NCBI GenBank assembly: GCA_963823505.1
Contig: CAWGLY010000004.1
Coordinates: 73,949 to 137,948, forward strand
Origin: DATHZQ01 sp963823505
GTDB taxonomy: Bacteria; Actinomycetota; Acidimicrobiia; Spongiisociales; UBA5794
Length of the DNA stretch: 64,000 nucleotides
Direction of reading: 5' to 3'
Shown here: positions 1 through 7,867 of the stretch, piece after piece
Numbering within the stretch: position 1 is the first letter of the stretch
Layout of the letters: each line of letters starts with the position of its first letter
Program-made: the position numbers and the translations under genes
The notes under the pieces: model-generated
What the model saw: only the letters and a program-made list of their open reading frames with translations
What the model was told of the DNA's origin: nothing
Database searches by the model: none

Positions 1-53
1 AGTCCCTGGCTGCGTGGTATCGCCAGGTGGGTGAAGCCGCGGGCATCGTCTGA
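1..53 (+). CDS. 3' end of an unidentified gene
   Basis: An open frame enters from the left edge and ends at a TGA at 51-53, with the last residues reading SLAAWYRQVGEAAGIV. Only 16 residues are visible, so no family can be assigned. It is convergent with the SRPBCC gene at 68-523. Its stop codon is the first three bases of a hairpin that also carries the stop codon of that gene, which supports this being a real gene end. Confidence 0.4.
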   Translation, partial: SLAAWYRQVGEAAGIV

Positions 54-70
54 GCGGAACCGTCCGCTCA
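51..70. terminator. bidirectional hairpin between convergent genes
   Basis: A perfect 8-bp stem (TGAGCGGA at 51-58 pairing with TCCGCTCA at 63-70) closes a 4-base ACCG loop. The stop codon of the plus-strand gene (51-53) and that of the minus-strand gene (70-68) form the two ends of the stem. No T-run follows on either side. Termination is inferred from position between convergent genes. Confidence 0.55.
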
Positions 71-523
71 GCCGGCTTCGGCGGCAGCCTTGATGTCGTC
101 CAGGTCCTGTTCGATAGCCTTGCGGGTGGACCCCTGGAACATCCTTCCTATTGTGGCTGCCATGATCTTGCCCATGATCCCGTCGGGCTCGGCGGCGAAC
201 GTCATCCCGACTCGGCAGCGGTCCTCGTCCGCAGCTTCGACAGACATCGTCGACACGTAGTGGGCTCCGCGAGCATCAGCCTCCACCGTGTACGACACGC
301 CCGGTTCGATGTGGGTGACCACCATCTCTTCGGTCGCGGTCTTGCCAGACATGGTGCGGGTCTCCCGCCACTTGGTACCGACCCCGAACTCGGAGCCCCC
401 GTCGAGGCGCTCGATCTTGTCGATGCCGGACATACGTGCCGCGGCACCATCGAGGTCGGTGATGATCTCCCACACCTTCGAAGCCGGCGCCCCGACGTTC
501 TTCCGCATTGCCATCTCAGCCAT
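68..523 (-). CDS. SRPBCC / polyketide-cyclase-like protein
   Basis: This 151-residue protein resembles the SRPBCC (START/Bet v 1-like) superfamily of small ligand-binding folds. The N-terminal part has the usual features: an early 'AP..KVWEIITD' segment, then 'GVGTKWRETR', with alternating strands and a C-terminal helix 'FQGSTRKAIEQDLDDIK'. The open frame extends upstream to 601, but ATG at 523 is chosen because AGGAG lies 7 bases before it and the upstream residues are proline/arginine-rich and unlike the fold. Ligand and role are unknown. It is convergent with the gene at the window edge. The 522-base stretch upstream (524-1045) holds only a repeat copy. Confidence 0.75.
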   Translation of the reverse strand: MAEMAMRKNVGAPASKVWEIITDLDGAAARMSGIDKIERLDGGSEFGVGTKWRETRTMSGKTATEEMVVTHIEPGVSYTVEADARGAHYVSTMSVEAADEDRCRVGMTFAAEPDGIMGKIMAATIGRMFQGSTRKAIEQDLDDIKAAAEAG

Positions 524-680
524 GTGCCGCTCCTGTGGTCTGGGGTTTGGCCCAGAGACTACATGGCGACCATGACGGGTCGGATGGGCAGCCGCTCTCA
601 TCGAATGTGATGAGGAGGTCCAGGGTCGGGCGGCTCATTGAGCCCCCGTGGGCGGTTCCGGGTGTAAGCACCGGCCGATC

Positions 681-821
681 GGGAGTGTCTCACCTATGTC
701 AGCCGGCGAACAGGGATTCGACGACAGACCGGCCCGGTAGGGCCCGGCGAGAGCCGGTGGGCCAAGGTTTGTGGAGGCGGACAAACGGGGCTCCTGTGGG
801 AGCCCCTCCGCATTTCTGGGA
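681..821. repeat. dispersed hairpin repeat, copy 1
   Basis: This is the first of three related intergenic elements (others at about 2413-2527 and 20297-20442). It opens with a block around GTGTCTCACCTATGTC, has a central segment with GGCCCGGTAGGG and GGTGGGCCAAGGTTT shared with copy 3, and ends with a GC-rich hairpin followed by CTCCGCATTTCTGG. The hairpin here is GGGGCTCC (787-794), loop TGTG, GGAGCCCC (799-806). It lies in the 524-1045 gap, where I see no gene. The opening block resembles ends of some actinobacterial IS481-type elements as I recall them, so a MITE-like origin is possible but unproven. Confidence 0.6.
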
Positions 822-1045
822 GGTCTTCACGTCGCACGCTCCTCTTTCGCACGGTCTACCGCACTTCGAGGGGGCCCAGGAATCGGGCGATGACACCGGC
901 GTGATCGGGCGAGGTATGGCCACGCGGATGAGCCGCAAGGCTCATCGTGTGTGGACGGCCTGCCGCGTACCGTGGCGGCATGGGCCGAATCGTTGGAATG
1001 GATCGTGGCCGGGAACCCCGTGACGTCGCACGGCGTCCGACCTTC

Positions 1046-2344
1046 ATGAGAGCCAAGGTACTTCTGGGATTGGCCGCCGTCGTGTTGAGCGCGTGCGGCG
1101 GTGGGGCCACTGCGACTCCTGCGCAGCCGGGCGAGCGGGCGACCACGACAGCGTCCGTAACGCCGACCTCCTCAGCGACAACACAGCCAACGACGGTGCC
1201 GGGAGGCACTGCATCCGACCTCGCCCCGCTCAACGAGGCGAGGAGCCGCTGGGCTGCCGCAAATATGAGCACCTTCAGCTACGTGTTCGAGGACGATTGT
1301 GGCGAGTGCATGCCGGTTTCGCAGCAGGTCGTCGTGTGGGACGGCGTTCTCGCTTCAGGTGGCGAGCCGGTCCCTTCGATCGAGGCGATGTTCGATGCCA
1401 TAGAGTCTGCGATTGCTGACGGCCAAGCGGTGGACGTCGTGTACGACGACGAGCTCGGGTTTCCCGTGGACCTGTGGATCGATCGGGAGGCCCGTGCATA
1501 TGACGGCGGGATCCACTGGCTGATCGAGGGCTTTTCAGGTCGGCTGCCGGGTGACGGCAGCTCGCTCGACGGGCTCGACGCGGCAGAGGCAAGATGGCAG
1601 GCCATGCGGCCCTTGGCGTACTCCTTCCGCACCACCATCATCTGCGACTGCGAGCTCGACGGTTGGCTGCGGACCCGGGTCGAGGGCGTCGAGATCGTCG
1701 ATTGGGAGATGGATCTGACAGTCGGAGACTCAGCGAGCTTTTCCCCACTCACCGTTGACGAGCTGCTCGCCGATCTCCGGGAGCTGTTCTCCGCCGGCGT
1801 CGAGCAGCAAGGGGTGCGGGTCGGCGGGTCGGCCGAGTACCACCCTGAGCTCGGGTACCCCGTGTGGGTCGGCCTCGACATCGAGGTGCTCGACCCCGAG
1901 AGCGAACTCGCCGACCTGCCGCCGCGGCTGATCTTCAGTATCGACCAGTTCAACGCAGAGGAGCCGAGTGGAGATCTTGGTTCCGCGACGAACCTCGATG
2001 AATTCCAAGTGGCAAGAGAGCGCTGGGTGGCCACGGGCCTCGTCGACTATCAGTACTCGCTCACGGTCCACGACATTCTCAGCGGTGACTACAGCGACCC
2101 GTACACCGTGATCGTGCTCGATGGCGCCGTGGCGACGGTCACGGCCGCCGACAACACCATCGACGATCCGGAGCTGCCTGCCCTGCCGATCAATGACCTC
2201 TTCGACCGCATCGAGGTGTGGAGCCAGTCGGGAACACCGGCCGATGTGATCTACCACGAGGTGCTCGGCTATCCGGTCGTCGTGGTGCGGCGGTCGGGAG
2301 ATACGCCCCTTGCGTTCTCCATCAGCGACCTCGTCGAGCGCTGA
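1046..2344 (+). CDS. lipoprotein with three DUF6174-like repeats
   Basis: A 432-residue predicted lipoprotein. ATG at 1046 gives a classic signal with lipobox LSAC (Cys17), followed by a Thr/Pro/Ala-rich linker to about residue 60. The rest is three diverged copies of one unit, at about residues 65-163, 179-300 and 314-432. Each begins with R-W and a Y/F-x-Y segment, continues with a 'V.DG' strand, and ends with a hallmark 'Y..ELG(F/Y)PV' motif (for example YDDELGFPV and YHEVLGYPV). This pattern matches DUF6174, usually present once. Units 1 and 2 each contain close cysteine pairs (DCGEC, ICDCE) and unit 3 does not. Anchored outside the membrane; function unknown. Confidence 0.75.
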   Translation: MRAKVLLGLAAVVLSACGGGATATPAQPGERATTTASVTPTSSATTQPTTVPGGTASDLAPLNEARSRWAAANMSTFSYVFEDDCGECMPVSQQVVVWDGVLASGGEPVPSIEAMFDAIESAIADGQAVDVVYDDELGFPVDLWIDREARAYDGGIHWLIEGFSGRLPGDGSSLDGLDAAEARWQAMRPLAYSFRTTIICDCELDGWLRTRVEGVEIVDWEMDLTVGDSASFSPLTVDELLADLRELFSAGVEQQGVRVGGSAEYHPELGYPVWVGLDIEVLDPESELADLPPRLIFSIDQFNAEEPSGDLGSATNLDEFQVARERWVATGLVDYQYSLTVHDILSGDYSDPYTVIVLDGAVATVTAADNTIDDPELPALPINDLFDRIEVWSQSGTPADVIYHEVLGYPVVVVRRSGDTPLAFSISDLVER

Positions 2345-2412
2345 TTCCCGACCCGGGTCTGGCGCCTCATTTGCGCCGCCACAGCCGGTCGTGGTGTCAG
2401 ATCGGGCCTGAC

Positions 2413-2527
2413 CGTGTGTCGTACCTATGTCAGCAGCGAGTGAGGATTCGGGCAGACGGCGGGACGAAGGTCTCAGTACCAACGGCGGATGAACGGGGCT
2501 CCTACGGGGCCCCCTCCGCATTTCTGG
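2413..2527. repeat. dispersed hairpin repeat, copy 2
   Basis: A shorter copy of the element at 681-821. It has the ACCTATGTCAGCAGCGA block near 2422 and GTGAGGATTCG, then skips most of the central segment of copies 1 and 3. It ends with GGGCGGATGAACG-type sequence and a hairpin: GGGGCTCC (2495-2502), loop TAC, GGGGCCCC (2506-2513), with one G-T pair. The flanking CTCCGCATTTCTGG is identical to copy 1. It fills most of the gap between the lipoprotein and the halogenase-like gene (2345-2727) together with the tandem repeat that follows. Confidence 0.6.
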
Positions 2528-2588
2528 CCCTCCATCTGGGGGGCAGGGCTGGCCCTCCATCTGGGGGGCAGGGCTGGCCCTCCATCTA
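2526..2588. repeat. 25-bp tandem repeat, about 2.5 units
   Basis: Two identical 25-base units (2526-2550 and 2551-2575), beginning GGCCCTCCATCT and containing a run of six G, are followed by the first 12-13 bases of a third. The array abuts the 3' end of dispersed repeat copy 2 and lies about 140 bases before the halogenase-like gene. Copy number could vary between strains. Confidence 0.8.
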
Positions 2589-2727
2589 CGCGGCAGGGAT
2601 CGCCCCCGGTGGGGGCAACACCGCATGCCAGTGACGGCAACACCCAGTAGCCGGACCGGGACCCCAAGGCGCACACTTGAACTCTCGGGGATGGTTCGCG
2701 CCATCCGTAGCTTCCAATGGGGGAACG

Positions 2728-4149
2728 ATGTCCAGCAAGGTAGACCCAGACGTAGACGTGCTCGTGATCGGTGGAGGCCCGTCCGGATCGACGGTGTCCA
2801 CACTTCTGGCGCAGCATGGACATCGAGTGAGGGTGTTCGAACGGGCGAAATTCCCTCGCGAGCATGTTGGAGAATCGCTGCTGCCGTACTGCTTTGGCAT
2901 CCTCGATGAATTGGGTGTCCTCGAGCAGATGAAGGACCAGGCGGTCCGCAAGCCTGGTGTGCGGTTCGTCGACGTCGATGGGCGGCATCACACCACCTGG
3001 TGCTTCGGTCATGTGATCAAGGATGAGAGTCATCTGTCGTTCCATGTGCGGCGCGACCGCTTCGACGACATGCTGCTCCGCAACGCCGAGTCTCATGGCG
3101 TCGACGTGTTGGAGGAGACCCGAGTGACGGCAGTCGAACTCGACGGTCCCGACGGGCTGGTCACGGTCACCGCAACCGGGCCTGACGGCGAGGAGCGCAT
3201 CCACACCGGGAAGTACGTGGTCGACGCCAGTGGGCGGGACACGTTCATCGCCAACCGGATGGGCTGGAAGAAGGCCCACGACGAGCTCGACCGAGTCGCC
3301 ACCTCCACCCACTGGGAGGACGTCGAGTTCAACGGCGGTCTGGAGGAGGGACTGCTCCAGATCGTCTATTTGGGCGGCGAGAAGAAGGGGTGGATCTGGG
3401 TCATCCCCGTCGGCGCCACCCGCGTTTCGATCGGCATCGTCGTGAACAACGACTACTTCAAGGCGCAACGCAAGGCGCTGCGAGCCGCCGGATCCGAGGA
3501 CTGGAAGCGGGACTTCTACGTGCAGGAGCTGGAGTCCTCGCCCTTCGTCGGTGAGGTGATCGCTACCGGCCACATGGTGGCGGAGCCGGTGGTCAACGGC
3601 GACTATTCCTACAAGAGCGAGACGAAGTACGGAGACAACTTCGCCTTGGTCGGTGACGCGCACACGTTCATCGACCCCATCTTCGCCAGCGGCATCTTCC
3701 TGTCGATGAACAGCGCAAGCCTCGTTGCCGGGGCTTTGCACGAGGGTCTGACCACGTCGCCGGAGACCGGCAGGAAGGCACTCGACGGTGCGTACGAATC
3801 GATCGCCGGTGCCTACGGGCTGGTGGAGAAGGCCATCCGGCTGTTCTACGACCCGACCGCGATCAACTTCGCCCAGGCGGCTTCGGCCGAGGATCTCATC
3901 CACGAACGGCACAAGAATGCGCTTGCCAGCATGCACTACCTACTCGCCGGTGACTTCTTCAACCGCCACGAGGAGTACAGCAAGGTGATCGATCTCCTGG
4001 CTGACCCCAGCCTGTTTGCGAAGTACAAGTCGTTCGTGATCGATCGTCACGACGAGGCCACTTCATCGTGCGGCATGGACCGCGCCCAGGTGTTCAGCGA
4101 GTTCCTGCTCCGGGAGAGCGCCGCATCGTCTTCTTCCCCTCCCTCGTAG
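2728..4149 (+). CDS. flavin-dependent halogenase-like oxidoreductase
   Basis: A 473-residue FAD enzyme of the tryptophan-halogenase/geranylgeranyl-reductase superfamily. The FAD-binding GGGPSG loop is at residues 15-20, followed by 'FPREHVGESLLP' (42-53), typical of halogenase-type monooxygenases. The halogenase signature WxWxIP is present as WIWVIP (222-227), and 'GDAHTFIDPIFASG' (309-322) carries the FxDPxxSxG motif. Such enzymes use FADH2 and O2 to make hypohalous acid that halogenates phenolic, pyrrole or indole substrates, and also need a flavin reductase. No biosynthetic cluster is adjacent, so the substrate is unknown and a non-halogenating role remains possible. ATG at 2728 is preceded by GGGGGAACG; the frame is open further upstream. 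Confidence 0.7.
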   Translation: MSSKVDPDVDVLVIGGGPSGSTVSTLLAQHGHRVRVFERAKFPREHVGESLLPYCFGILDELGVLEQMKDQAVRKPGVRFVDVDGRHHTTWCFGHVIKDESHLSFHVRRDRFDDMLLRNAESHGVDVLEETRVTAVELDGPDGLVTVTATGPDGEERIHTGKYVVDASGRDTFIANRMGWKKAHDELDRVATSTHWEDVEFNGGLEEGLLQIVYLGGEKKGWIWVIPVGATRVSIGIVVNNDYFKAQRKALRAAGSEDWKRDFYVQELESSPFVGEVIATGHMVAEPVVNGDYSYKSETKYGDNFALVGDAHTFIDPIFASGIFLSMNSASLVAGALHEGLTTSPETGRKALDGAYESIAGAYGLVEKAIRLFYDPTAINFAQAASAEDLIHERHKNALASMHYLLAGDFFNRHEEYSKVIDLLADPSLFAKYKSFVIDRHDEATSSCGMDRAQVFSEFLLRESAASSSSPPS

Positions 4150-4274
4150 GCAGAGGTTCGGCCACGCCGGGGAGCGGTTCTGACCCGCATCGGCAACCAG
4201 CCGTGTCGATCGGCTAGCTCCCGCGTCTCGGCGCTTCGGCGTAGGATGCGTTTGGGACTCGAGAGGGAGACGTC

Positions 4275-5171
4275 ATGAGGGACCGCCGCGGCACCCGCCG
4301 CCTTGGAATCGTGCTGTTGTTCGTTCTGGTCGCATCGATGGTTGCCTCGGTCGCCCATGCGGCGCCGGCTGCCGGCGTGCACGAGCAGGACGTCGCCATT
4401 GCCGCTGGTGACCACGACATACCGGGCACGCTGACGATGCCGCAGGGCGTGCGCGGTCCGGTGCCTGCCGTGTTGATGTTGCACGGCTTCGGCAGTTCCA
4501 AGGACGAGGTTGGCGACATGTACGCCAGGGTTGCCGAGGACCTTGCAGCGCTCGGTGTCGCCAGCTTGCGTATCGACTTCGCCGGAGCTTCGGATGCCGC
4601 GCAGCCGTGGGTGGACAACACCTACGACGGCATGGTGGCGGACGGCAGAGTTGCCTTGGATTGGCTGATCGACCTCCGCCGCGTCGACGATGACCGCGTT
4701 GGCCTGCTCGGCTTCAGCCTGGGGACCAAAGTGGCGATGTCTGTGGCGGGCACCGATCCTCGGGTGGCGGCCTTTGCGTCGTGGTCGGGAAGTGCGGCCA
4801 ACGGGAGTGAGGATTTCCAGTTCTACTTCGACGAGTACTACGACGATGCCCTGGCCAACGGTTCGGTGGTGGTCGACCTCGGCTTCACCGTTGTCGAGCT
4901 CAGTATCGAATGGTTCGAGACGATCGCGGCCTCGAACAACCTCGATCTCATCGCCGGCTACGACAACCCGATCCTTGCCATCGCCGGCTCGGACGACGCC
5001 ACGGTGGACCCTCGCTGGTCGAGGACGCTCATCCATGCCGCAGGCAGCGACGACACGACGTTGCGGATCATTCGCGGGGCGGACCACATCTATCACGTGC
5101 TCAGTCCCGACCAATCCTTCGCCGAACGGGTGATGAGTCTCACCGCCAAGTGGTTTGCGTCACGCCTCTGA
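4275..5171 (+). CDS. secreted alpha/beta hydrolase
   Basis: A 298-residue exported hydrolase. The N-terminus has an Arg-rich start, a hydrophobic core (about 10-25) and a likely AHA-type signal-peptidase site near residue 30. The fold shows an oxyanion-hole 'LHGFGSSKDE' (69-78), nucleophile elbow GFSLG with Ser148, an acidic site in 'GSDDATVDP' and a catalytic His in 'GADHIYHV'. This is the arrangement of dienelactone-hydrolase/cinnamoyl-esterase-like serine hydrolases. GAGAGGGAG precedes the ATG. Substrate unknown. It stands alone on its strand, convergent with the MFS gene. Confidence 0.8.
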   Translation: MRDRRGTRRLGIVLLFVLVASMVASVAHAAPAAGVHEQDVAIAAGDHDIPGTLTMPQGVRGPVPAVLMLHGFGSSKDEVGDMYARVAEDLAALGVASLRIDFAGASDAAQPWVDNTYDGMVADGRVALDWLIDLRRVDDDRVGLLGFSLGTKVAMSVAGTDPRVAAFASWSGSAANGSEDFQFYFDEYYDDALANGSVVVDLGFTVVELSIEWFETIAASNNLDLIAGYDNPILAIAGSDDATVDPRWSRTLIHAAGSDDTTLRIIRGADHIYHVLSPDQSFAERVMSLTAKWFASRL

Positions 5172-5207
5172 GGTGACGCGTTTTCCGCCGCACGCCTGAG
5201 GGCCGTC

Positions 5208-6893
5208 TCAGCGGCCGGTGCGGGCACGGATCCTGCGGAGCTGTCCGATCCTGCAGTCCACGAGGGTGTCCACCTCGGCGGAGGCGGCCGCATGGCCACT
5301 GACGGCTTCGACGAAGGCCTTGCCGTCGAGCTCGTACAGCTCGACGTCGGTGAGGGTGCGCACTGTGGCGGTGCGTTGCACGTGACGCAAGAGAGCGATT
5401 TCGCCGATCACGTCACCGGCACCCAAGGTTGTGACGAGCTGGCCATCGTGGACGACCGTCACCTCACCCGATTCGACGACGAAAACCGCGTTGCCGGCCG
5501 CACCCTCGCTGATGATTTCGGTCCCGGCGACAACAGTGCGCTGAGTGAGGCGCCGGGCGATGCGCTCGAGCGTGGGCACGGGCAACGCCGAGAACATGGG
5601 GCTGCGACGAAGCGTGTCGAGGCGTAGGTCGGGCACGTCGACCATCGCGTCGACCTGTTGCAGCTTCACGAGCACGGCAAGTCCGGCGACCGCCCCGATG
5701 ACCCCGGAGCCGATCAGCGCCGCCTGCACGCCGAAGGCAACGACTCCCCACGACGCCAACGCGGCGCCCACACCGAGAGCGCCCCAGTAGACACCTTCGA
5801 ATGCCCCGAGCACCCTCCCCAGCTCGTCTTCCGGCACGGTGCGCTGGACCAGGGTCATGGCGGCGATGTCCACCTGCGCTCCGGCGACGCCAATGGTGAA
5901 ATGGGCGATGAGCACCGCAGCGGACACCGGAAGCAGACCATTCGCCGCCAACCCCAATCCGAACACCACCACGCCGAGGGCGAGGTAGCGGCCGAAAGGT
6001 CGATTGCGGGCGAGCGACGCCATGGCGATGCTGCCGGCCAAGCCGCCGATGCCGAGCACGGCGTTGAGCCAGCCGACACCTGCCTCACCCCAATCGATGA
6101 GATCAAAAGCCACCACTACCAGCAGCACTTCGCTGACGCCGACGAGGATCGACTCGAACGCCCAAGTGCCGATCACCAACCCGGTGCCTGGGTTGCGCCG
6201 TATCGCCTTCAGTCCGTCGGCGAACTCACGCACGAAGGCGTTGGCGGTGCCTCGATCTGACGGCGGGCGACGATCGCTGTGGAGGTTGCCGGCCAGCCCG
6301 GCCGCGCCGAGCAAGACGGTGGCCGACACTACGAACACCCACGACGGCTCGGCAACGAGCAGGATGGCAGCGGCGGTCGCAGGCCCGATGATCGTGCCCA
6401 GGTTCTCGGTAGCGCTGGCCAGCGCGTTGGCCGTCGTGAGGTCGCTTGCGCTGCGAGCCAGCTCAGGCACGAGCGCGCCGTAGGCGGGGTAGAAGGTGGA
6501 GGCTGCGACTGCGTCGAGCGCAGCCAGCACGTACACGATGGTGGCAGCCGAGTCGGCTGAGATCGTATATGCCAGCGCCGCTGCGGTAGCCGTTCTCGCA
6601 AGGAATCCCATGGCGAGCACAGTCGACCGGGAGCGGCGGTCGGTGACCACGGCGACCAGCGGGCCGGACAGCAGCGCCGGCAAGGTTCGCACCACGGTGA
6701 TGACTCCGACTCCGGCGGCGCCGCCGATGTCGAAGGCGTACACCGACAACGCGACAAGCACGGCGTACTCGACGGTGTTGTGGGCAAGGGAGGTGAGCTG
6801 GAGGCGGCGCAGGTTGCGATCGGCCACGCCGCTGCGGAGCGACGCGACCCGCAATTTCAGATGAAATACGATGGACGCCAGGTGGCGGGACAC
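5208..6893 (-). CDS. MFS transporter fused to a cyclic-nucleotide-binding domain
   Basis: A 561-residue protein. Residues about 30-415 form a 12-helix MFS-type permease, with the loop 'VVTDRRSRSTVLAMG' after TM2-3 as in MFS_3-like exporters. Residues about 435-550 form a CAP_ED-type cNMP-binding domain ('FSALPVPTLERIARRL', 'VFVVESGEVTVV', 'GDVIGEIALLR', 'RTATVRTLTDVELYEL'). The fusion suggests export or import gated or sensed by a cyclic nucleotide. The 'GEIALLR' loop lacks the classic 'GELALL...RRAA' arginine context in part, so ligand binding is uncertain. Substrate unknown. Confidence 0.8.
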   Translation of the reverse strand: MSRHLASIVFHLKLRVASLRSGVADRNLRRLQLTSLAHNTVEYAVLVALSVYAFDIGGAAGVGVITVVRTLPALLSGPLVAVVTDRRSRSTVLAMGFLARTATAAALAYTISADSAATIVYVLAALDAVAASTFYPAYGALVPELARSASDLTTANALASATENLGTIIGPATAAAILLVAEPSWVFVVSATVLLGAAGLAGNLHSDRRPPSDRGTANAFVREFADGLKAIRRNPGTGLVIGTWAFESILVGVSEVLLVVVAFDLIDWGEAGVGWLNAVLGIGGLAGSIAMASLARNRPFGRYLALGVVVFGLGLAANGLLPVSAAVLIAHFTIGVAGAQVDIAAMTLVQRTVPEDELGRVLGAFEGVYWGALGVGAALASWGVVAFGVQAALIGSGVIGAVAGLAVLVKLQQVDAMVDVPDLRLDTLRRSPMFSALPVPTLERIARRLTQRTVVAGTEIISEGAAGNAVFVVESGEVTVVHDGQLVTTLGAGDVIGEIALLRHVQRTATVRTLTDVELYELDGKAFVEAVSGHAAASAEVDTLVDCRIGQLRRIRARTGR

Positions 6894-7001
6894 AGAACTC
6901 CCAGGTCCGGCGAGACCTTAGACGCCGGCGTGGTGAACGTTCCGGGCACTCGAATCGACCGTGGGCATCCGGCAGAGGTTCACCCCATGGGATCCTCGCC
7001 G

Positions 7002-7739
7002 CTACGCACCCACCGCTCGAGCCGCCAACGTGGGATACGGCATCGACGTCGCAATCCCGAATTCCTGCTCGATGCGACGGCAGTAGTTTCTGTGCTCCAG
7101 GAGCGCCTCGGCGTGGCGGCCGTCGGCCTCGAGGGCGATGACGAGCAGTTGGGCAAATCGGTCGCGCAATGGGTGGGTGTGCACCAGGTCACGCAGCTTG
7201 TCCAGGATGCAACTGGCATCGCTCAGACGGATAGCGGCCTCACACACATCGGCGAGCGCCGACAGACGCAGCTCTTCCAGCCGCGCCACGGCATGATTGA
7301 GGAACTCCGCGTAGTGGAGAGTGCCGAAGGCCGGCCCCCGCCACAAGCCGAGTGCCGCGTCGAGCGTGCGTCGGGCGCCGGCCGGGTCGTCGCCAAGCTG
7401 GATCCGGGCCATTCCCGAGAGCCGCTCGAAGCGGACAACATCGGTCTCTTCCGGATCGATCGCAAGCAGGTAGCCGCCCGTGGTGGTTTGCACGGCGTCG
7501 GCCACAGCAGGTGCGAGCGCACGGAGCCGACTGACGTAGACGTGAACAGCATGCCCGGGATCTCTCGGAAGATCGTCTTCCCAGAGCGCTTCGATGATGA
7601 CGTCGATCGAGACCTCGCGTTGTGGATGGAGAGCGAGCAGGGTGAAGACCGTCCGCACCTGCCGCCGATGTATTGCGGTTTCTGTGCCATCCAACTCGAG
7701 CCGGATTGGGCCTAGGAGACCGATGTTGATGCCGCTCAT
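7002..7739 (-). CDS. SARP-family (BTAD) transcriptional regulator
   Basis: A 245-residue stand-alone SARP. The first ~95 residues form an OmpR-like winged helix ('LGPIRLELDGTE', 'HVYVSRLRALAP', 'TTGGYLLAID'). The rest is a bacterial transcriptional activator domain of helical repeats ('ALGLWRGPAFG', 'HPLRDRFAQLLVIAL'). ATG at 7739 is chosen for the strong AGAGGGG upstream; longer starts are possible in frame. It lies downstream of the giant kinase/WD40 gene on the same strand with a 128-base gap, so it may be read with it. Target genes are not evident. Confidence 0.85.
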   Translation of the reverse strand: MSGINIGLLGPIRLELDGTETAIHRRQVRTVFTLLALHPQREVSIDVIIEALWEDDLPRDPGHAVHVYVSRLRALAPAVADAVQTTTGGYLLAIDPEETDVVRFERLSGMARIQLGDDPAGARRTLDAALGLWRGPAFGTLHYAEFLNHAVARLEELRLSALADVCEAAIRLSDASCILDKLRDLVHTHPLRDRFAQLLVIALEADGRHAEALLEHRNYCRRIEQEFGIATSMPYPTLAARAVGA

Positions 7740-7867
7740 GTCGTCCCCTCTGAAAGACGCTCCAGGTGCCGGGTCCTCGTCAGGATGCCCGGACGCCGTC
7801 AACCTACGGGAGCGAGCTTGGAAACGACTTGGAATGGGCGGCGCCTCGTACGACTGCGGTCGAGGCC

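Noticed and set aside
2473..3936. 487-codon antisense frame over the halogenase-like gene
   Set aside because: Shadow of a high-GC gene; contains no recognisable motif, and the sense frame carries both halogenase signatures.
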